A stretch of DNA of 64,000 nucleotides from Enterobacter oligotrophicus (GCF_009176645.1 NZ_AP019007.1:1178001-1242000); one strand, 5' to 3'. Shown: positions 18,004-28,585, counted from the first letter of the stretch. The notes: generated from the letters alone by a model not told the origin. Program-made: numbers and translations.

Positions 18004-20331
18004 TCAACGATCTAATTCAAAGGTTACCGTTGCAATTTGGCCCGTTTCATCCATGACGAGTAATTGATATTTGCCTGGCAAAGACAATTGAAGAGAATAA
18101 TTCCTGTTTCGATTCTCTAAGGGTTCTCCATTTAAAAACCACCATCGCTGCCCTTCTCCACCGCTGGTCGAAACCGAAAGGGTCATATTTCCCTCGCCAG
18201 GGAGACGTTTAATCACCGCCCCCTCTCTGATACCCGAAAGTATTAGCGGCGGCACGTTGTTATTGTCCAGCGGCGGGCAATGGGTTGAGGAGGCTGGCAG
18301 ACGTGCCGCCCTTTTTTCAGCAGCGGGCAGCCAGGGCTCCAGCGGCAGTGGCCACACATCGACTATCTTCTCTGTTGCATCCGGGCAGTCTGCCGCAACG
18401 CGTTTACCTGTTTTATCCACCCAGATCGGGAAACGAATCCCGCGGATGCCTTCCTGCTCTGGCAGCAGTAGCGTCGGCGGTTCACTTCCCTCCAGCAGCC
18501 ATGTTGAGAGGCGGCGTCGACAGTTTTCACTCCCTTCCGGCTGCGACTGACCACCAGGCCAGCAGATTACGCCCCGTCCCACGCCTGAAGGACGGGGATC
18601 GCGTGGCAATCGCGCCTCATCAATCGTTGAGCGAGACTGAAGCATATTATTCACCTGATTCAGCAGAGGCACAGCGCTCGCAAAACCAAACTGCCCCGCC
18701 ACCGGCGTACCATCCGGTCGCCCGGTCCAGATGCCAATGACGTAACGAGCGTTGATCCCGATGGCCCACGCGTCGCGGTAGCCGTAGCTGGTGCCGGTTT
18801 TCCACGCCAGCGGCGCGACCTGCGGCAGGGCGTTATCCGGCAAGGGTTGCGCTTCATTAGCCAGAATACGGCGAATAATCCACGCAGAGCCTTGCGATAA
18901 TAAAGGGCGCTCGATCAGCGGATCGCCAGGCTGTAAACGTAATCGCCCGGCTTTACCGTGTCGGGCAAAAGCGCTGTACGCGGCGGTAATGTCAGCCAGT
19001 CGCGCACCAGCGCCCCCCAGAATTAAGGACAAATTAGGCTGCGCACCCGCAGGCAAAATAAGGGGTAAACCTGCATTGTTCAGCATCCCTGCAAAGCGTT
19101 TTGGACCGAACGCTTCCAGCACCTGAACAGCAGGCAGGTTGAGGGAACGCACCAGCGCTTCGCTCATGCTCACCGGCCCGTGAAAGCCACTGTCGAAATT
19201 ACCGGGGCGATAATCCCCTGTTTTTCGCGGCACATCCTGGAGCAATGAGGCAGGATGAATGAGGCCATCATCCAGGGCCATGCCATAAATAAAGGGTTTT
19301 AGTACCGATCCCGGCGATCGAATGGCGTTGACCATATCCACATGGCTGAAGCGCGTGTCATCATTGATATCCACCGATCCAACCCAGCCGCGTACTTTCA
19401 TATCCGTATGATCCACGACGATCATCGCTAACGAACTGCGCGCAGGCAGACGCGATTTCCAGTTCATCGCCAGCTCTTCAAGCTGCCGTTGCAGGGATGC
19501 ATTAAGGGTAGTCACAATTTTTGTATCGCGACTTTTACCGAGCATCATGCGTGAAAAGAGTGGTGCCAGCTGTGGCATTTGCCGTGGAGCCAGCCATACG
19601 GGCTCCTCGCGGGATTCTTTAACCTGTTCTGCCGACCAGACGCCCTGGGTCACCATTCGCTCAAGAACTTTATTACGTGCCGCTTCCGCGCGTTCCGGCC
19701 AGCGGTCAGGACGTAAGCGGCTTGGTGCCTGCGGCAACACGGCCAGCAGTGCTGCTTCGGAATAACTCAGTTGTGACGGCGGTTTTCCCAGATAGGTCCA
19801 GCTTGCCGCGCCCACCCCCTGCAGCGTGCCGCCAAAAGGGGCCCGGTTGAGATAAAGCGTGAGAATGTCTCGTTTAGAGAGGTGCCACTCCAGCTGAATA
19901 GCACGCCAGAGCTGACGAATTTTGCCGCCAAAAGTGCGCGGATGAGGATCAAGAAGACGTGCAACCTGCATAGTGAGCGTGCTTCCTCCGGAAACGACCT
20001 TCCCGGAACGGAGATCCTGCCAGGCGGCACGCAGTACGGAGAAAGGGTTTACACCGGGGTGATCCCAGAACCAGCGATCTTCATACTGGATCAGGGCATC
20101 AAGATAACGCGGGGAAACCTCTTCAATGGTAACCGGATAGCGCCAGATGCCTTCGCTGTCGGCAAAGCGCCAGAGCGGCGTACCGTGCTCATCCACAACC
20201 ACCCGCGCAGGATTGACCTCTTTCAGGGGCAACGGCCACAGGCGGTCAGCAGCAATTATCAGCCCCCATAAAACGAGAAGCGCTCCCGCCAGCCACAGCC
20301 AGCGGGAGCGTATCAGACGAGCCATAAGCAT
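18004..20331 (-). CDS. pbpC: Penicillin-binding protein 1C
   Basis: A 775-residue bifunctional-type PBP. An N-terminal membrane helix (about residues 10-27) is followed by a GT51 transglycosylase domain (EDRWFWDHPGVNPFSVLRAAWQDL near 85; GGSTLTMQVARLL), a transpeptidase domain (SxxK in SPGSVLKPF, then SLN, and KTG in WKTGTSYGYRDAW) and a C-terminal PBP1C-specific domain. The ATG at 20331 lies one base after the yfhM stop. In E. coli PBP1C is a non-essential peptidoglycan glycosyltransferase paired with the alpha-2-macroglobulin YfhM. Confidence 0.96.
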   Translation of the reverse strand: MLMARLIRSRWLWLAGALLVLWGLIIAADRLWPLPLKEVNPARVVVDEHGTPLWRFADSEGIWRYPVTIEEVSPRYLDALIQYEDRWFWDHPGVNPFSVLRAAWQDLRSGKVVSGGSTLTMQVARLLDPHPRTFGGKIRQLWRAIQLEWHLSKRDILTLYLNRAPFGGTLQGVGAASWTYLGKPPSQLSYSEAALLAVLPQAPSRLRPDRWPERAEAARNKVLERMVTQGVWSAEQVKESREEPVWLAPRQMPQLAPLFSRMMLGKSRDTKIVTTLNASLQRQLEELAMNWKSRLPARSSLAMIVVDHTDMKVRGWVGSVDINDDTRFSHVDMVNAIRSPGSVLKPFIYGMALDDGLIHPASLLQDVPRKTGDYRPGNFDSGFHGPVSMSEALVRSLNLPAVQVLEAFGPKRFAGMLNNAGLPLILPAGAQPNLSLILGGAGARLADITAAYSAFARHGKAGRLRLQPGDPLIERPLLSQGSAWIIRRILANEAQPLPDNALPQVAPLAWKTGTSYGYRDAWAIGINARYVIGIWTGRPDGTPVAGQFGFASAVPLLNQVNNMLQSRSTIDEARLPRDPRPSGVGRGVICWPGGQSQPEGSENCRRRLSTWLLEGSEPPTLLLPEQEGIRGIRFPIWVDKTGKRVAADCPDATEKIVDVWPLPLEPWLPAAEKRAARLPASSTHCPPLDNNNVPPLILSGIREGAVIKRLPGEGNMTLSVSTSGGEGQRWWFLNGEPLENRNRNYSLQLSLPGKYQLLVMDETGQIATVTFELDR

Positions 20332-20332
20332 A

Positions 20333-23300
20333 TTAAGGAACAACAATCAGCGGACCACTGGCCGCCCCCGTTGCCCGCCACTGCGGAACATACATGGACT
20401 CGACCATCGGAACCGGCACCTGGTAGGTACCCGGCGTTACGGCACGAGCCAGATAGACCAGCGTGACCGGCTGACCTTCATTGACTGGTACTGCCGCCAC
20501 AAAGCGATCGTCACGGAATTCCATATGCTGAATATCCGCCTGCTGCATCTGGCTGAGCAGGTTCTGCACTTCGCTGCCGCTGTCCTGCAGGCTGGCGCTG
20601 CTGTTCGCCAGGTTCTGATTTTCCAGCTCCAGCCCTGCCGGAAGCAGGTCAACCACCAGCGCATCCGGCACATTCTGGCTGGCTTTGACCTCAAGCCACA
20701 CCAGCACCAGTTCGCCGCTCTTGAGAGAAGAGAGGGATTTCGTGCTGCCGTCTGTCGCCAGAATATGACGTTCAACCTGCAAGACATTAGAAGACGGCTG
20801 AGGTGCATATTCCGGATAACCGGTGCTGTCCAGGCGCACCCACAGCGGCGCGACACCAGTGTTGGTGACCTGCAGCGCGCCAAGCTGGTCGCCGTTCAGG
20901 TTTTGTAGCTGCGGCTTATCGCCGCTTAAGGTGGTATCAGAAAGTGAGGTTGTGGCCTGCCATGCCCCTGAGAGGGTTTGCAGCGAACGTCCGGCCAGGA
21001 ATAGCGCATTGCTCTCCTGCGTGGATAGCCAGCGCTGGCTAAACGCCTCTTCAGACAAGGCGTTTAGCAGTGTGTTCTGCGCATCCGGCAGTAGCTTGTA
21101 CTCTTCCAGAAGGGAAAGCATCAGTGCGTTGTCGCGAAGCTGACTGCCGTAATCCGCCATCCAGTTTCTGCTGTCGTTACGCGGCGTCTTGAGAGCCAGA
21201 TCCAGCGCTTGCTGGCTGCGTGGTGCGTCACCCATCAATTTGAGCGCCATACCCAGTTGCATCAGCGGCAGACCGGAAGCGGCCTGCGCGTGGCGCTCCC
21301 AGATCTCACGCAATGCACCAAGCGGTGCTTTTTGCTGACGCGCCAGCACCAGCGCAGCATAAGCCTGCACGGCAAACTTACTAGCCTGCGTGTCGTCGCT
21401 ATAGCGGATGGACATCATGCCTGGGTCCTGCAGATAGCGCAGCAGTCGGTTGTTAGCGTTGTTTACCGCATCAGTGGGGACGCTATAGCCTTGCTCTCCT
21501 GCTCGAACGAGGAAATCTGTTACATAGGCTGTCAGCCAGTATTCTTCCGGGCCGTTTTTATCCCACAGCGCGAAACCGCCGTCGTCACGCTGCATTTGCA
21601 GCAGGCGGGAGATACCGAGATCAATAGCCGCACGACGTTTATCGTCCGTATCACCTTTGATGCCAAGCGCTGCCAGCTGCGCCGCGTTGGTATAGAGCGA
21701 CGGGAACAGACCGCTGGTGGTTTGCTCCAGACATCCGTAAGGATAGGCCTGCAGTTCGCGAATATAACGCGCCAGATTGAGAGGCGGTTTGCCGCTGAGC
21801 AACAGTTGCCCCTGCAACGTTGCCGAAGAGAAACCGTTGATATGCTGTGCTGGTGCGATCCAGGACTCGCCTGGGTTCAGCATGGCACCAGTATTCACCG
21901 TCTGCGCCGGGAAGGCCGGACGCACACCAATTTTCCAGCTCTTCTGCTGCGGTGTAAACGTCTCACCAGGCAGTTGAAGGCCCGTCACCTGAGCGGTAAG
22001 TTCCCCGTCGCCATAACCATCCAGCGCACGTACAGGAATAAACATCGTACTGCGCGCGCCAGGCGGGAGCTGTACCGGCTGGGGCTGCGCCCCTTCAAGT
22101 GCCAGCTTACCGGACGCCGTTAATGCAATGTTCAGCGTTTGCGGCTGGTCGGTCAGGTTGGTCAGATCAAGCGTCAGCCGTGAAGTATCGCCACTTGCCA
22201 GGAAGCGCGGCGTGTTAAGTTCGGTGATAACCGGTGCGGCCACAATCACCTTGCTCTCACTGCTGCCGAAATCGTCTTCCGTCCATGCCTGCGCCATCAG
22301 ACGCAGCTCACCATTGAAATCACCAATCGGCAGCGTAATGGTGCCTTCACCATTGGCATCCAGCGCTACCGGTTGCGCCTGCTGGGCGATGATCGTGACG
22401 TGGTTCACCAGCGGTTTACCGCCGCGCTTCAGCTCGTCACCGTCACCACCGAATCGCAGGGCAGCCATACGTCCCTGCCCTTCAATCACCTGGCCGTAGA
22501 TATCGTAGATATCCGCGCCGTAGCGCTTCTGGCCGAAGAACGCCTGCCACGGATCTGGCGTGACGTAATCAGTAATATTCAGTACACCGCTGTCTACCGC
22601 TGAAACGAGCACATTCACTTTTTGAGGTACGGCCCCCTCTTTCACACTGGCTTTTACCTTCACGGACAGCGTCTGGTTTGGACGTATCTTCTGCGGGTTT
22701 TCCAGCGCGATGTTCAGGCGGCGATTCTCGTCGCCCATCGGCAGATGCAGCAGACCAACCGCACGTTTCGGCGTAGCGGATTTGGATTTATCGCCAGGAC
22801 GCACCACCAGTGTGCTGAGGTAGAGGTCGTGACGTTTCCAGGTTTTATCGACCGGAATATCCAGATCAAGGCCGTTTGCCGGTACGTCGATCTCTTTCCA
22901 CCACAGCGGCCCCTCGCTGGATTCGATCATCGCGTAGCCTTTACCCGCAGCCGGAGCGGCGATATGCAGTTTGAGGGTGTCGCCTGGCTGGTAGGACGGT
23001 TTATCCAGTTTCAGGGTCACGCGGTCAGGACGCGCCGCGCCCGTGCCGTCGCTGTTATCCTGCCAACTGTAGCCAGCCCAGAAGCGCACACTGCTCACCA
23101 TTTCGTCAGGTGCTTTGACTTCCAGGCGATAAGAGCCCCACTCCACCGGGAAGGTGACTTTTCCCGTTTCATCGGCCTTGAGGGTCAGTTCCTGCTCGCC
23201 TTCAACCAGATCTTTTTGATCAAACTGAGACTGCCAGCCATCGCTCTCTGACCAGTTCCAGTAGTAGTCACGACGCTCGCGGATCAGACGTACCTGTAGC

Positions 23301-25285
23301 CCGGAAACGGCTTTTTTAGACCCACTGGCATCGGCATAAACGATGTCAAAGCTGGCATTGCCGTTTTCATCAACGATAGGCTGGTTGATGGTGGTATCAG
23401 TGCGATAGTCGTAAACCGCCTTGCTGGCGAACTGCGGGCGGATGCCTGGCAATGTCGTTGCGGGCCAGATAGCCTGCTCAGCGCGACGCGTCACCGGACG
23501 ACCGCCCGACTCAAGCAGGCTGGCCTGCAGGATCAGTTGCAGCGGGGAGTGCACCTCTTTCCACTGACTTTCGGTTGTGACCTGGCCGCGGCCCTGATCA
23601 TCCAGCGTAAGCTGAACCTCGTCCAGGCTGCGGCTCAGGTTCTCCTCGGCGATATCACCAAACTGGAAGCCCGGCAACGCAGCGACGGCCTCACGTAACG
23701 GCCGCAGGAAAAGCTGGCCTTGCAGCGTATTACCGTTAGCGGGTGCACCATACAGGTAATATCCCACCACGTTAAAGTCCACATCATCCTGCGGTGAAAC
23801 TGGCGCTTTTTGTCCCGTCAGGTTCAGTGCCATCCGCTCCGGCATAAAATCTTCAACATGGAAGTCCCACAGACGCTGCAGGTTATCGCCCGTATTGGCG
23901 CGGATATGCCACATGCCGGTCTGCGCCCCGCTGTCGAGCGGATAGTTAAAGCGATAAAGACCGTTTTCCGGCTGGATAACGGTGGTGCGTGCCACCTGCC
24001 CGTCCGGACGCAGCACATCAAGTTTTATCGGCTGCGCAGGCAACGGCTTACCGTCGCTGTCGCGCAGTAAGCCATTGAGGATCACCGTTTCACCCGGACG
24101 ATAGAGATCGCGCGGGCCAAACATAAAGAACTGTTTGCTGTATCCTGGCGCACCCGCAATATCAAACTCCGCCAGGTCAAGCGCCGGGAGTTTGAGGTCG
24201 AGCAGCGTGGTCTGGCCGTCCTTGCTCGCCAGAACCAACGCCGCCTCTTTATCAGTTTCGAGTTTTGCATGACCGTCCGCATCGCTGTTTGCCTCAGCAA
24301 GGGTCTGCCCTTTATCGTTCAGCAGCGTAACGGTCACACCAGATTGTGCCGCGCCGTTTTCCAGGCTCTGGGTGAAGATGTCCAGACGATTATGATAACG
24401 GTGAGCGGACAACCCAATATCACTTAAGGTAAAGAGCGTGGCGGCATTGCTGTAGTTGTAGTGCCCGGCCTGGTTCATCACCGCAATGTAGACGCCAGAC
24501 TGCTGAAGCGGCTTAATATCCCGCAGCGGCAGCAGCAGTTTTTCACGCGTGTTGCGCGCCGGGTTAAGGTCAAAACGACCGGTATAAACCAGCTCAGCCA
24601 TCTTCAGCAGATTGTCAGACTCCCAGTTGGTCAGGGAGTTACGGTATTCCCACTGGCTGACAAACGAGGCCAGTGACTCCGGCTTCACGCGGTAGAAGTT
24701 CACATCCACATTATTGACGTTAAGCGCCATCACCGGCAGACCTTCAACGACTTTACCCGGCAGCAGCGAGCCACGGCTGGCGAAACCCACGGTCGGTTCA
24801 ACATCTCTTGTGGTCAGGGCTTTTTCGTAATCAATACCAAAAGTCGCTTTGTTCAGCGCCTGCAGATTACGTTCAACGGTAACGACCAGATTACGGTTTG
24901 GCTCCAGGTGGCGCAGGCGCAGCTCTTTCAGGTTTGGTGCAAGTTCCCACGCCCCGTCCACTTTGCCGCTTTTTTTATCAACCACATGCACCGTTTTGGC
25001 GAAATCCTGATCGGGATTCAATGGAACAGAGAAGGTCAGCACCAGCGTGGCGGCACCGTCAAGCTGGACTTCGGAGGCATCCAGCAGGGTCAGCTCTTTC
25101 CCCTGACTCTGTGCGGCCAGTTTTGCCAGCTTTTCTGCGTCTGGTTTTTCCGGTGCTTTTGGCGTCGTGGCGGTAGATGCTGCGGGAGCCGCTGCCTGAG
25201 GTTTTTCATCGCTGTTATCACAGCCGACAAGCGTGAACGTGGTAAGTAGCGCGAGAGCAATCGCGGCTAAGCGAAACGGTTTCAT
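20333..25285 (-). CDS. yfhM: Periplasmic alpha-2-macroglobulin lipoprotein YfhM
   Basis: A 1650-residue lipoprotein with signal and lipobox (LVGC, Cys22), long tandem macroglobulin beta domains, and the thioester motif YGCLEQ at about residue 1187. The thioester domain helices (YWLTAYVTDFLVRAGEQGY) follow. It traps attacking proteases through a bait region and covalent thioester capture, acting as a periplasmic defence factor anchored in the inner membrane. It lies immediately upstream of pbpC, an arrangement thought to couple envelope repair with protease defence. Confidence 0.97.
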   Translation of the reverse strand: MKPFRLAAIALALLTTFTLVGCDNSDEKPQAAAPAASTATTPKAPEKPDAEKLAKLAAQSQGKELTLLDASEVQLDGAATLVLTFSVPLNPDQDFAKTVHVVDKKSGKVDGAWELAPNLKELRLRHLEPNRNLVVTVERNLQALNKATFGIDYEKALTTRDVEPTVGFASRGSLLPGKVVEGLPVMALNVNNVDVNFYRVKPESLASFVSQWEYRNSLTNWESDNLLKMAELVYTGRFDLNPARNTREKLLLPLRDIKPLQQSGVYIAVMNQAGHYNYSNAATLFTLSDIGLSAHRYHNRLDIFTQSLENGAAQSGVTVTLLNDKGQTLAEANSDADGHAKLETDKEAALVLASKDGQTTLLDLKLPALDLAEFDIAGAPGYSKQFFMFGPRDLYRPGETVILNGLLRDSDGKPLPAQPIKLDVLRPDGQVARTTVIQPENGLYRFNYPLDSGAQTGMWHIRANTGDNLQRLWDFHVEDFMPERMALNLTGQKAPVSPQDDVDFNVVGYYLYGAPANGNTLQGQLFLRPLREAVAALPGFQFGDIAEENLSRSLDEVQLTLDDQGRGQVTTESQWKEVHSPLQLILQASLLESGGRPVTRRAEQAIWPATTLPGIRPQFASKAVYDYRTDTTINQPIVDENGNASFDIVYADASGSKKAVSGLQVRLIRERRDYYWNWSESDGWQSQFDQKDLVEGEQELTLKADETGKVTFPVEWGSYRLEVKAPDEMVSSVRFWAGYSWQDNSDGTGAARPDRVTLKLDKPSYQPGDTLKLHIAAPAAGKGYAMIESSEGPLWWKEIDVPANGLDLDIPVDKTWKRHDLYLSTLVVRPGDKSKSATPKRAVGLLHLPMGDENRRLNIALENPQKIRPNQTLSVKVKASVKEGAVPQKVNVLVSAVDSGVLNITDYVTPDPWQAFFGQKRYGADIYDIYGQVIEGQGRMAALRFGGDGDELKRGGKPLVNHVTIIAQQAQPVALDANGEGTITLPIGDFNGELRLMAQAWTEDDFGSSESKVIVAAPVITELNTPRFLASGDTSRLTLDLTNLTDQPQTLNIALTASGKLALEGAQPQPVQLPPGARSTMFIPVRALDGYGDGELTAQVTGLQLPGETFTPQQKSWKIGVRPAFPAQTVNTGAMLNPGESWIAPAQHINGFSSATLQGQLLLSGKPPLNLARYIRELQAYPYGCLEQTTSGLFPSLYTNAAQLAALGIKGDTDDKRRAAIDLGISRLLQMQRDDGGFALWDKNGPEEYWLTAYVTDFLVRAGEQGYSVPTDAVNNANNRLLRYLQDPGMMSIRYSDDTQASKFAVQAYAALVLARQQKAPLGALREIWERHAQAASGLPLMQLGMALKLMGDAPRSQQALDLALKTPRNDSRNWMADYGSQLRDNALMLSLLEEYKLLPDAQNTLLNALSEEAFSQRWLSTQESNALFLAGRSLQTLSGAWQATTSLSDTTLSGDKPQLQNLNGDQLGALQVTNTGVAPLWVRLDSTGYPEYAPQPSSNVLQVERHILATDGSTKSLSSLKSGELVLVWLEVKASQNVPDALVVDLLPAGLELENQNLANSSASLQDSGSEVQNLLSQMQQADIQHMEFRDDRFVAAVPVNEGQPVTLVYLARAVTPGTYQVPVPMVESMYVPQWRATGAASGPLIVVP

Positions 25286-25469
25286 CCTTTGTCCCTGGCC
25301 CGTGGAGCCTGTTGGTCGTCATCCGGATAAGTATTATCCGCAAGTTTCATTAATACAAAAAGTCCAATTTTAGAATCTGGAATGCTTCTCGCAACTTGCG
25401 CGCGCGGAGAACACCGGCCCTGTTACGCCGATCACACCCTTAAACGTTACATGTTACTTTTCAGGTCAT

Positions 25470-25484
25470 TTGTTTTTAAAACAA
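25470..25484. promoter_or_regulatory. Palindrome, candidate operator of the alpha-glucoside PTS operon
   Basis: TTGTTTTTAAAACAA is a perfect 7-1-7 inverted repeat about 90 bp upstream of the PTS gene, in the 286-bp region divergent from yfhM. Its position suits the binding site of the RpiR-type regulator encoded at 29431-30201; that link is inference. I see no convincing CRP site in this region. Confidence 0.4.
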
Positions 25485-25571
25485 CAAGATAGATGGATGC
25501 ACAGGCTCATTGCCTGCTAGTTTTAAGCCTAAGACGCACGCAGAGTGCGCGGTTCAAAAAGAGAGAAAGCC

Positions 25572-27116
25572 ATGAAACGAGCCGTGAACGCCTTACAAAA
25601 TTTCGGAAAATCACTTTACGGTCCTGTACTTATCTTACCCATTGTCGGTCTGTTTATCGCCTTTGGTAATGTGCTGGGTAACGGCAACCTGGCTGAATAT
25701 CTGCCGTTTTTGGGGCATCCGCTGATTCAGCATATTGGCCAGCTGATCGCCAAATCTGCCGTGTCGGTGCTGGTTAACCTTGCGCTGGTGTTTGCCGTTG
25801 GCATTCCTATTGGCCTGGCCGCACGCGATAAAGGCTACGCGGCGTTGATTGGCCTGGTCACTTTTGTGGTGTTTATCAATGCCATGAACGTCACGCTGCA
25901 GTTACAGGGTGCACTGGCACCCGCAGATCAGATGAAAGCCGCCGGGCAAAGTATGGTGTTGGGCGTTCAGGTGCTGGAGATGGGTGTCTTTGCTGGCATT
26001 TTGACCGGAGCGCTTTCTGGATACCTGTATAACAAATACTCCGGCGTACAGTTTAACGGCGCAATGGCGATTTACTCCGGCCACTGCTTTGTCGCCATCG
26101 TGATGCTGCCCGTCTCCATGCTGCTCGGCGTGCTGATGAGCGAACTTTGGCCATTTGCCCAGCACGGTATTAGCGCGATGGCGCTCGCCATCAAAGGCTC
26201 TGGCCCGTTCGGCGTAGCCATCTACGGTTTCCTTGAACGTATTCTGGTGCCGACCGGCCTGCACCATCTGGTCTATACACCGTTCCTCTATACCGAACTG
26301 GGCGGCACGCAGGAGGTGTGCGGCGCAACCTATCAGGGCGCACGCAATATCTACTTCGCCGAGATGGCCTGCCCGGAGGTGAAGCAGCTCAGCAGCACCG
26401 TAGTGTGGGATGCACGCGGCATCAGCAAAATGTTTGGCCTGCCCGCCGCCGCACTGGCAATGTACATGACCGCAAAGCCGGAGCGTAAAGCTATTGCGAA
26501 AGCGATTCTGATCCCGGCGGCGCTCACCTCCCTGCTGGTGGGCGTGACCGAGCCGATTGAGTTCTCCTTCCTGTTCGTTGCGCCGTTGCTGTTCGTGGTG
26601 CATGCGGTGCTGACCGGCATCGGCATGATGCTCTTTTCTCTGCTCGGCGTTCACGCTATCGGCGCGAACGGGATTATTGATTTCATTCTTTACAACCTGC
26701 CGCTCGGCACGGAGAAGTCCAACTGGCCGATGTACATCGTGGTCGGGCTGATCATGTTCGCCCTCTACTTCGTGGTGTTCCGCTTCCTGATCCTGCACTT
26801 CAACATGAAAACGCCAGGACGTGAGGATGAAGATCAGGAGACGCGCCTCTACAGCAAGCAGGAGTACCAGGCGAAAGGCAATAACGACGGGCTGGGCGAG
26901 TCCATCGTGGTGGGTCTGGGCGGCCGGGAAAATATTGAAGTGGTGGATAACTGCTACACCCGCTTACGCGTCACGGTGAAGGACATCGCCATCATCGACG
27001 AGCCACGCCTCAGGGCGACCGGCGCGAAGGGGATTATCAAACAAGGTAACAACGTTCAGGTGGTCTACGGGCTGCATGTCAAAAAAATGCGAGAAGCCGT
27101 TGAGACGTTTCTCTGA
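25572..27116 (+). CDS. aglA: Alpha-glucoside-type PTS permease, EIICB
   Basis: A 514-residue protein when started at the ATG at 25572 (AGAGAGAAAG upstream). An N-terminal EIIC membrane domain of about 400 residues (LPIVGLFIAFGNVLG, HHLVYTPFLYTELGG, VTEPIEFSFLFVAPLL) is followed by an EIIB domain with the phosphorylated Cys at about residue 461 in DNCYTRLRVTV. It takes up and phosphorylates an alpha-glucoside; no EIIA domain is attached, so it would use a separate one such as the glucose EIIA. The downstream phospho-alpha-glucosidase supports an AglA-like role (sucrose isomers, maltose or similar). The symbol is by analogy with Klebsiella. Confidence 0.8.
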   Translation: MKRAVNALQNFGKSLYGPVLILPIVGLFIAFGNVLGNGNLAEYLPFLGHPLIQHIGQLIAKSAVSVLVNLALVFAVGIPIGLAARDKGYAALIGLVTFVVFINAMNVTLQLQGALAPADQMKAAGQSMVLGVQVLEMGVFAGILTGALSGYLYNKYSGVQFNGAMAIYSGHCFVAIVMLPVSMLLGVLMSELWPFAQHGISAMALAIKGSGPFGVAIYGFLERILVPTGLHHLVYTPFLYTELGGTQEVCGATYQGARNIYFAEMACPEVKQLSSTVVWDARGISKMFGLPAAALAMYMTAKPERKAIAKAILIPAALTSLLVGVTEPIEFSFLFVAPLLFVVHAVLTGIGMMLFSLLGVHAIGANGIIDFILYNLPLGTEKSNWPMYIVVGLIMFALYFVVFRFLILHFNMKTPGREDEDQETRLYSKQEYQAKGNNDGLGESIVVGLGGRENIEVVDNCYTRLRVTVKDIAIIDEPRLRATGAKGIIKQGNNVQVVYGLHVKKMREAVETFL

Positions 27117-27128
27117 AAGGAGCTAAAG

Positions 27129-28496
27129 ATGTTTACACCCCCGTTTATTCTCTCTATTGCCGGCGGCGGCAGCACCTACACGCCAGGTATTGTGAAAAGC
27201 CTGATGGTGCGTCTGCAGGATTTTCCGCTCGCTGAAATTCGCCTGTATGATATTGACGAAGCGCGCCAGAACACCATTGCGCCGGTGGTTGAGAGAGTCA
27301 TTCGCGACCACAGCCAGAGCATTAAATTCACCGTGACAAGCGACCCGGAGGTGGCCTTCAGCGGCGCGCACTTTGTTTTCGCGCAAATGCGCGTCGGCCA
27401 GTACAAAATGCGTGAGCAGGATGAGAAGATCCCGCTGCGTCACGGCGTGGTCGGCCAGGAAACCTGCGGACCCGGCGGGCTGGCGTATGGTCTGCGGACG
27501 ATCCTGCCGATGGTGGAACTTATCGATCGGGTGGATCGCTACGCGCATGAAAAAGCCTGGATCGTTAACTACTCTAACCCGGCGGCGATCGTCGCGGAAG
27601 GCGTGCGCCGCCTGCGCCCGAATGCCCGTGTGCTAAACATCTGCGATATGCCGGTGGCCGCGATGCGCAATATGGGGGCGATTCTGGGCGTGGATCGCCA
27701 CAAGCTGGAGGTGGACTATTTTGGTCTGAACCACTTCGGCTGGTTTACCCGTGTGCTGGTGGACGGCGAAGATAAACTGCCGGAACTGCGCCGCCATATC
27801 GCGAAGTTTGGTCTGCTAACGGAAGATGCGGCGAAAACTGACCCGCAGCACTCCGATCCATCGTGGGTGAAAACCTGGCGCAACATAAAGCCCGTCATGG
27901 ACAACTTCCCGGAATATCTGCCGAACCCGTATCTGCAGTATTACCTGATGCCAAACCAGATTGTGGAGCACCAGAACCCGGACTATACCCGTGCCAACGA
28001 AGTGATGAACGGGCGTGAGAAAAAACTGTTTGCTGCAGCCGAAGAGTACAAGCGTACCGGGATTTTGCCGGATGCCTTCCACGTGGGTGTACACGGTGAG
28101 TTTATTGTCGATGTCGCCCGTTCGCTGGCCTTTAACCTGCGGAGCCGCCATCTGGTGATGGTGGAAAACCGCGGCGCAATTACCAACCTGCCATACGATG
28201 CGGTGGTGGAAGTGCCAGCCTATATCACTTCCGAAGGGCCGGAACCCATCCGCGTGGGCCAGGTGCCGCTGTTCCATCAGACACTGCTGCAACAGCAGCT
28301 CGCTTCCGAACAACTGCTGGTAGAGGCGACCATCGAAGGCAGCTATGAGAAAGCGTTGCAGGCATTCACCCTGAACCGTACCGTGCCGACCATGGAGCAC
28401 GCAAAAGCGATTCTGGATGAGATGATCGAGGCCAACCGGGAATACTGGCCTGCGCTGCAAAAAGCCTGGCAAAACGGCGAAGCGGTGAAAAAATAA
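27129..28496 (+). CDS. aglB: Family 4 glycoside hydrolase, 6-phospho-alpha-glucosidase
   Basis: A 455-residue protein. The NAD-binding loop GGGSTYTP is near residue 12, and the metal/catalytic motif CDMP (Cys172) is the form found in 6-phospho-alpha-glucosidases such as GlvA and AglB, whereas the beta-specific CelF/LicH group has CN-type motifs. NHFGW follows near residue 200. It hydrolyses phosphorylated alpha-glucosides made by the PTS permease to glucose 6-phosphate, needing NAD, Mn and reducing conditions. It starts 12 bp after the permease gene, with AAGGAG upstream, and ends in a strong terminator. Confidence 0.88.
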   Translation: MFTPPFILSIAGGGSTYTPGIVKSLMVRLQDFPLAEIRLYDIDEARQNTIAPVVERVIRDHSQSIKFTVTSDPEVAFSGAHFVFAQMRVGQYKMREQDEKIPLRHGVVGQETCGPGGLAYGLRTILPMVELIDRVDRYAHEKAWIVNYSNPAAIVAEGVRRLRPNARVLNICDMPVAAMRNMGAILGVDRHKLEVDYFGLNHFGWFTRVLVDGEDKLPELRRHIAKFGLLTEDAAKTDPQHSDPSWVKTWRNIKPVMDNFPEYLPNPYLQYYLMPNQIVEHQNPDYTRANEVMNGREKKLFAAAEEYKRTGILPDAFHVGVHGEFIVDVARSLAFNLRSRHLVMVENRGAITNLPYDAVVEVPAYITSEGPEPIRVGQVPLFHQTLLQQQLASEQLLVEATIEGSYEKALQAFTLNRTVPTMEHAKAILDEMIEANREYWPALQKAWQNGEAVKK

Positions 28497-28527
28497 GGGC
28501 TTGCTCGCGAGTTGAACGTGGTTTGCT

Positions 28528-28563
28528 TGTCGGTGTCAGAAAAAACACCGACAATCCTTTTTT
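28528..28563 (+). terminator. Terminator between the phospho-alpha-glucosidase gene and sseA
   Basis: The stem TGTCGGTGT/ACACCGACA (nine base pairs) is followed by ATCC and a run of six T. It ends the PTS operon before sseA. Confidence 0.88.
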
Positions 28564-28585
28564 ACAGAAAAGAATGGAGGCAACC

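Noticed and set aside
28497..28585. RyfA small RNA expected upstream of sseA as in E. coli
   Set aside because: The space is short and holds a PTS-operon terminator; I see no RyfA-like sequence.
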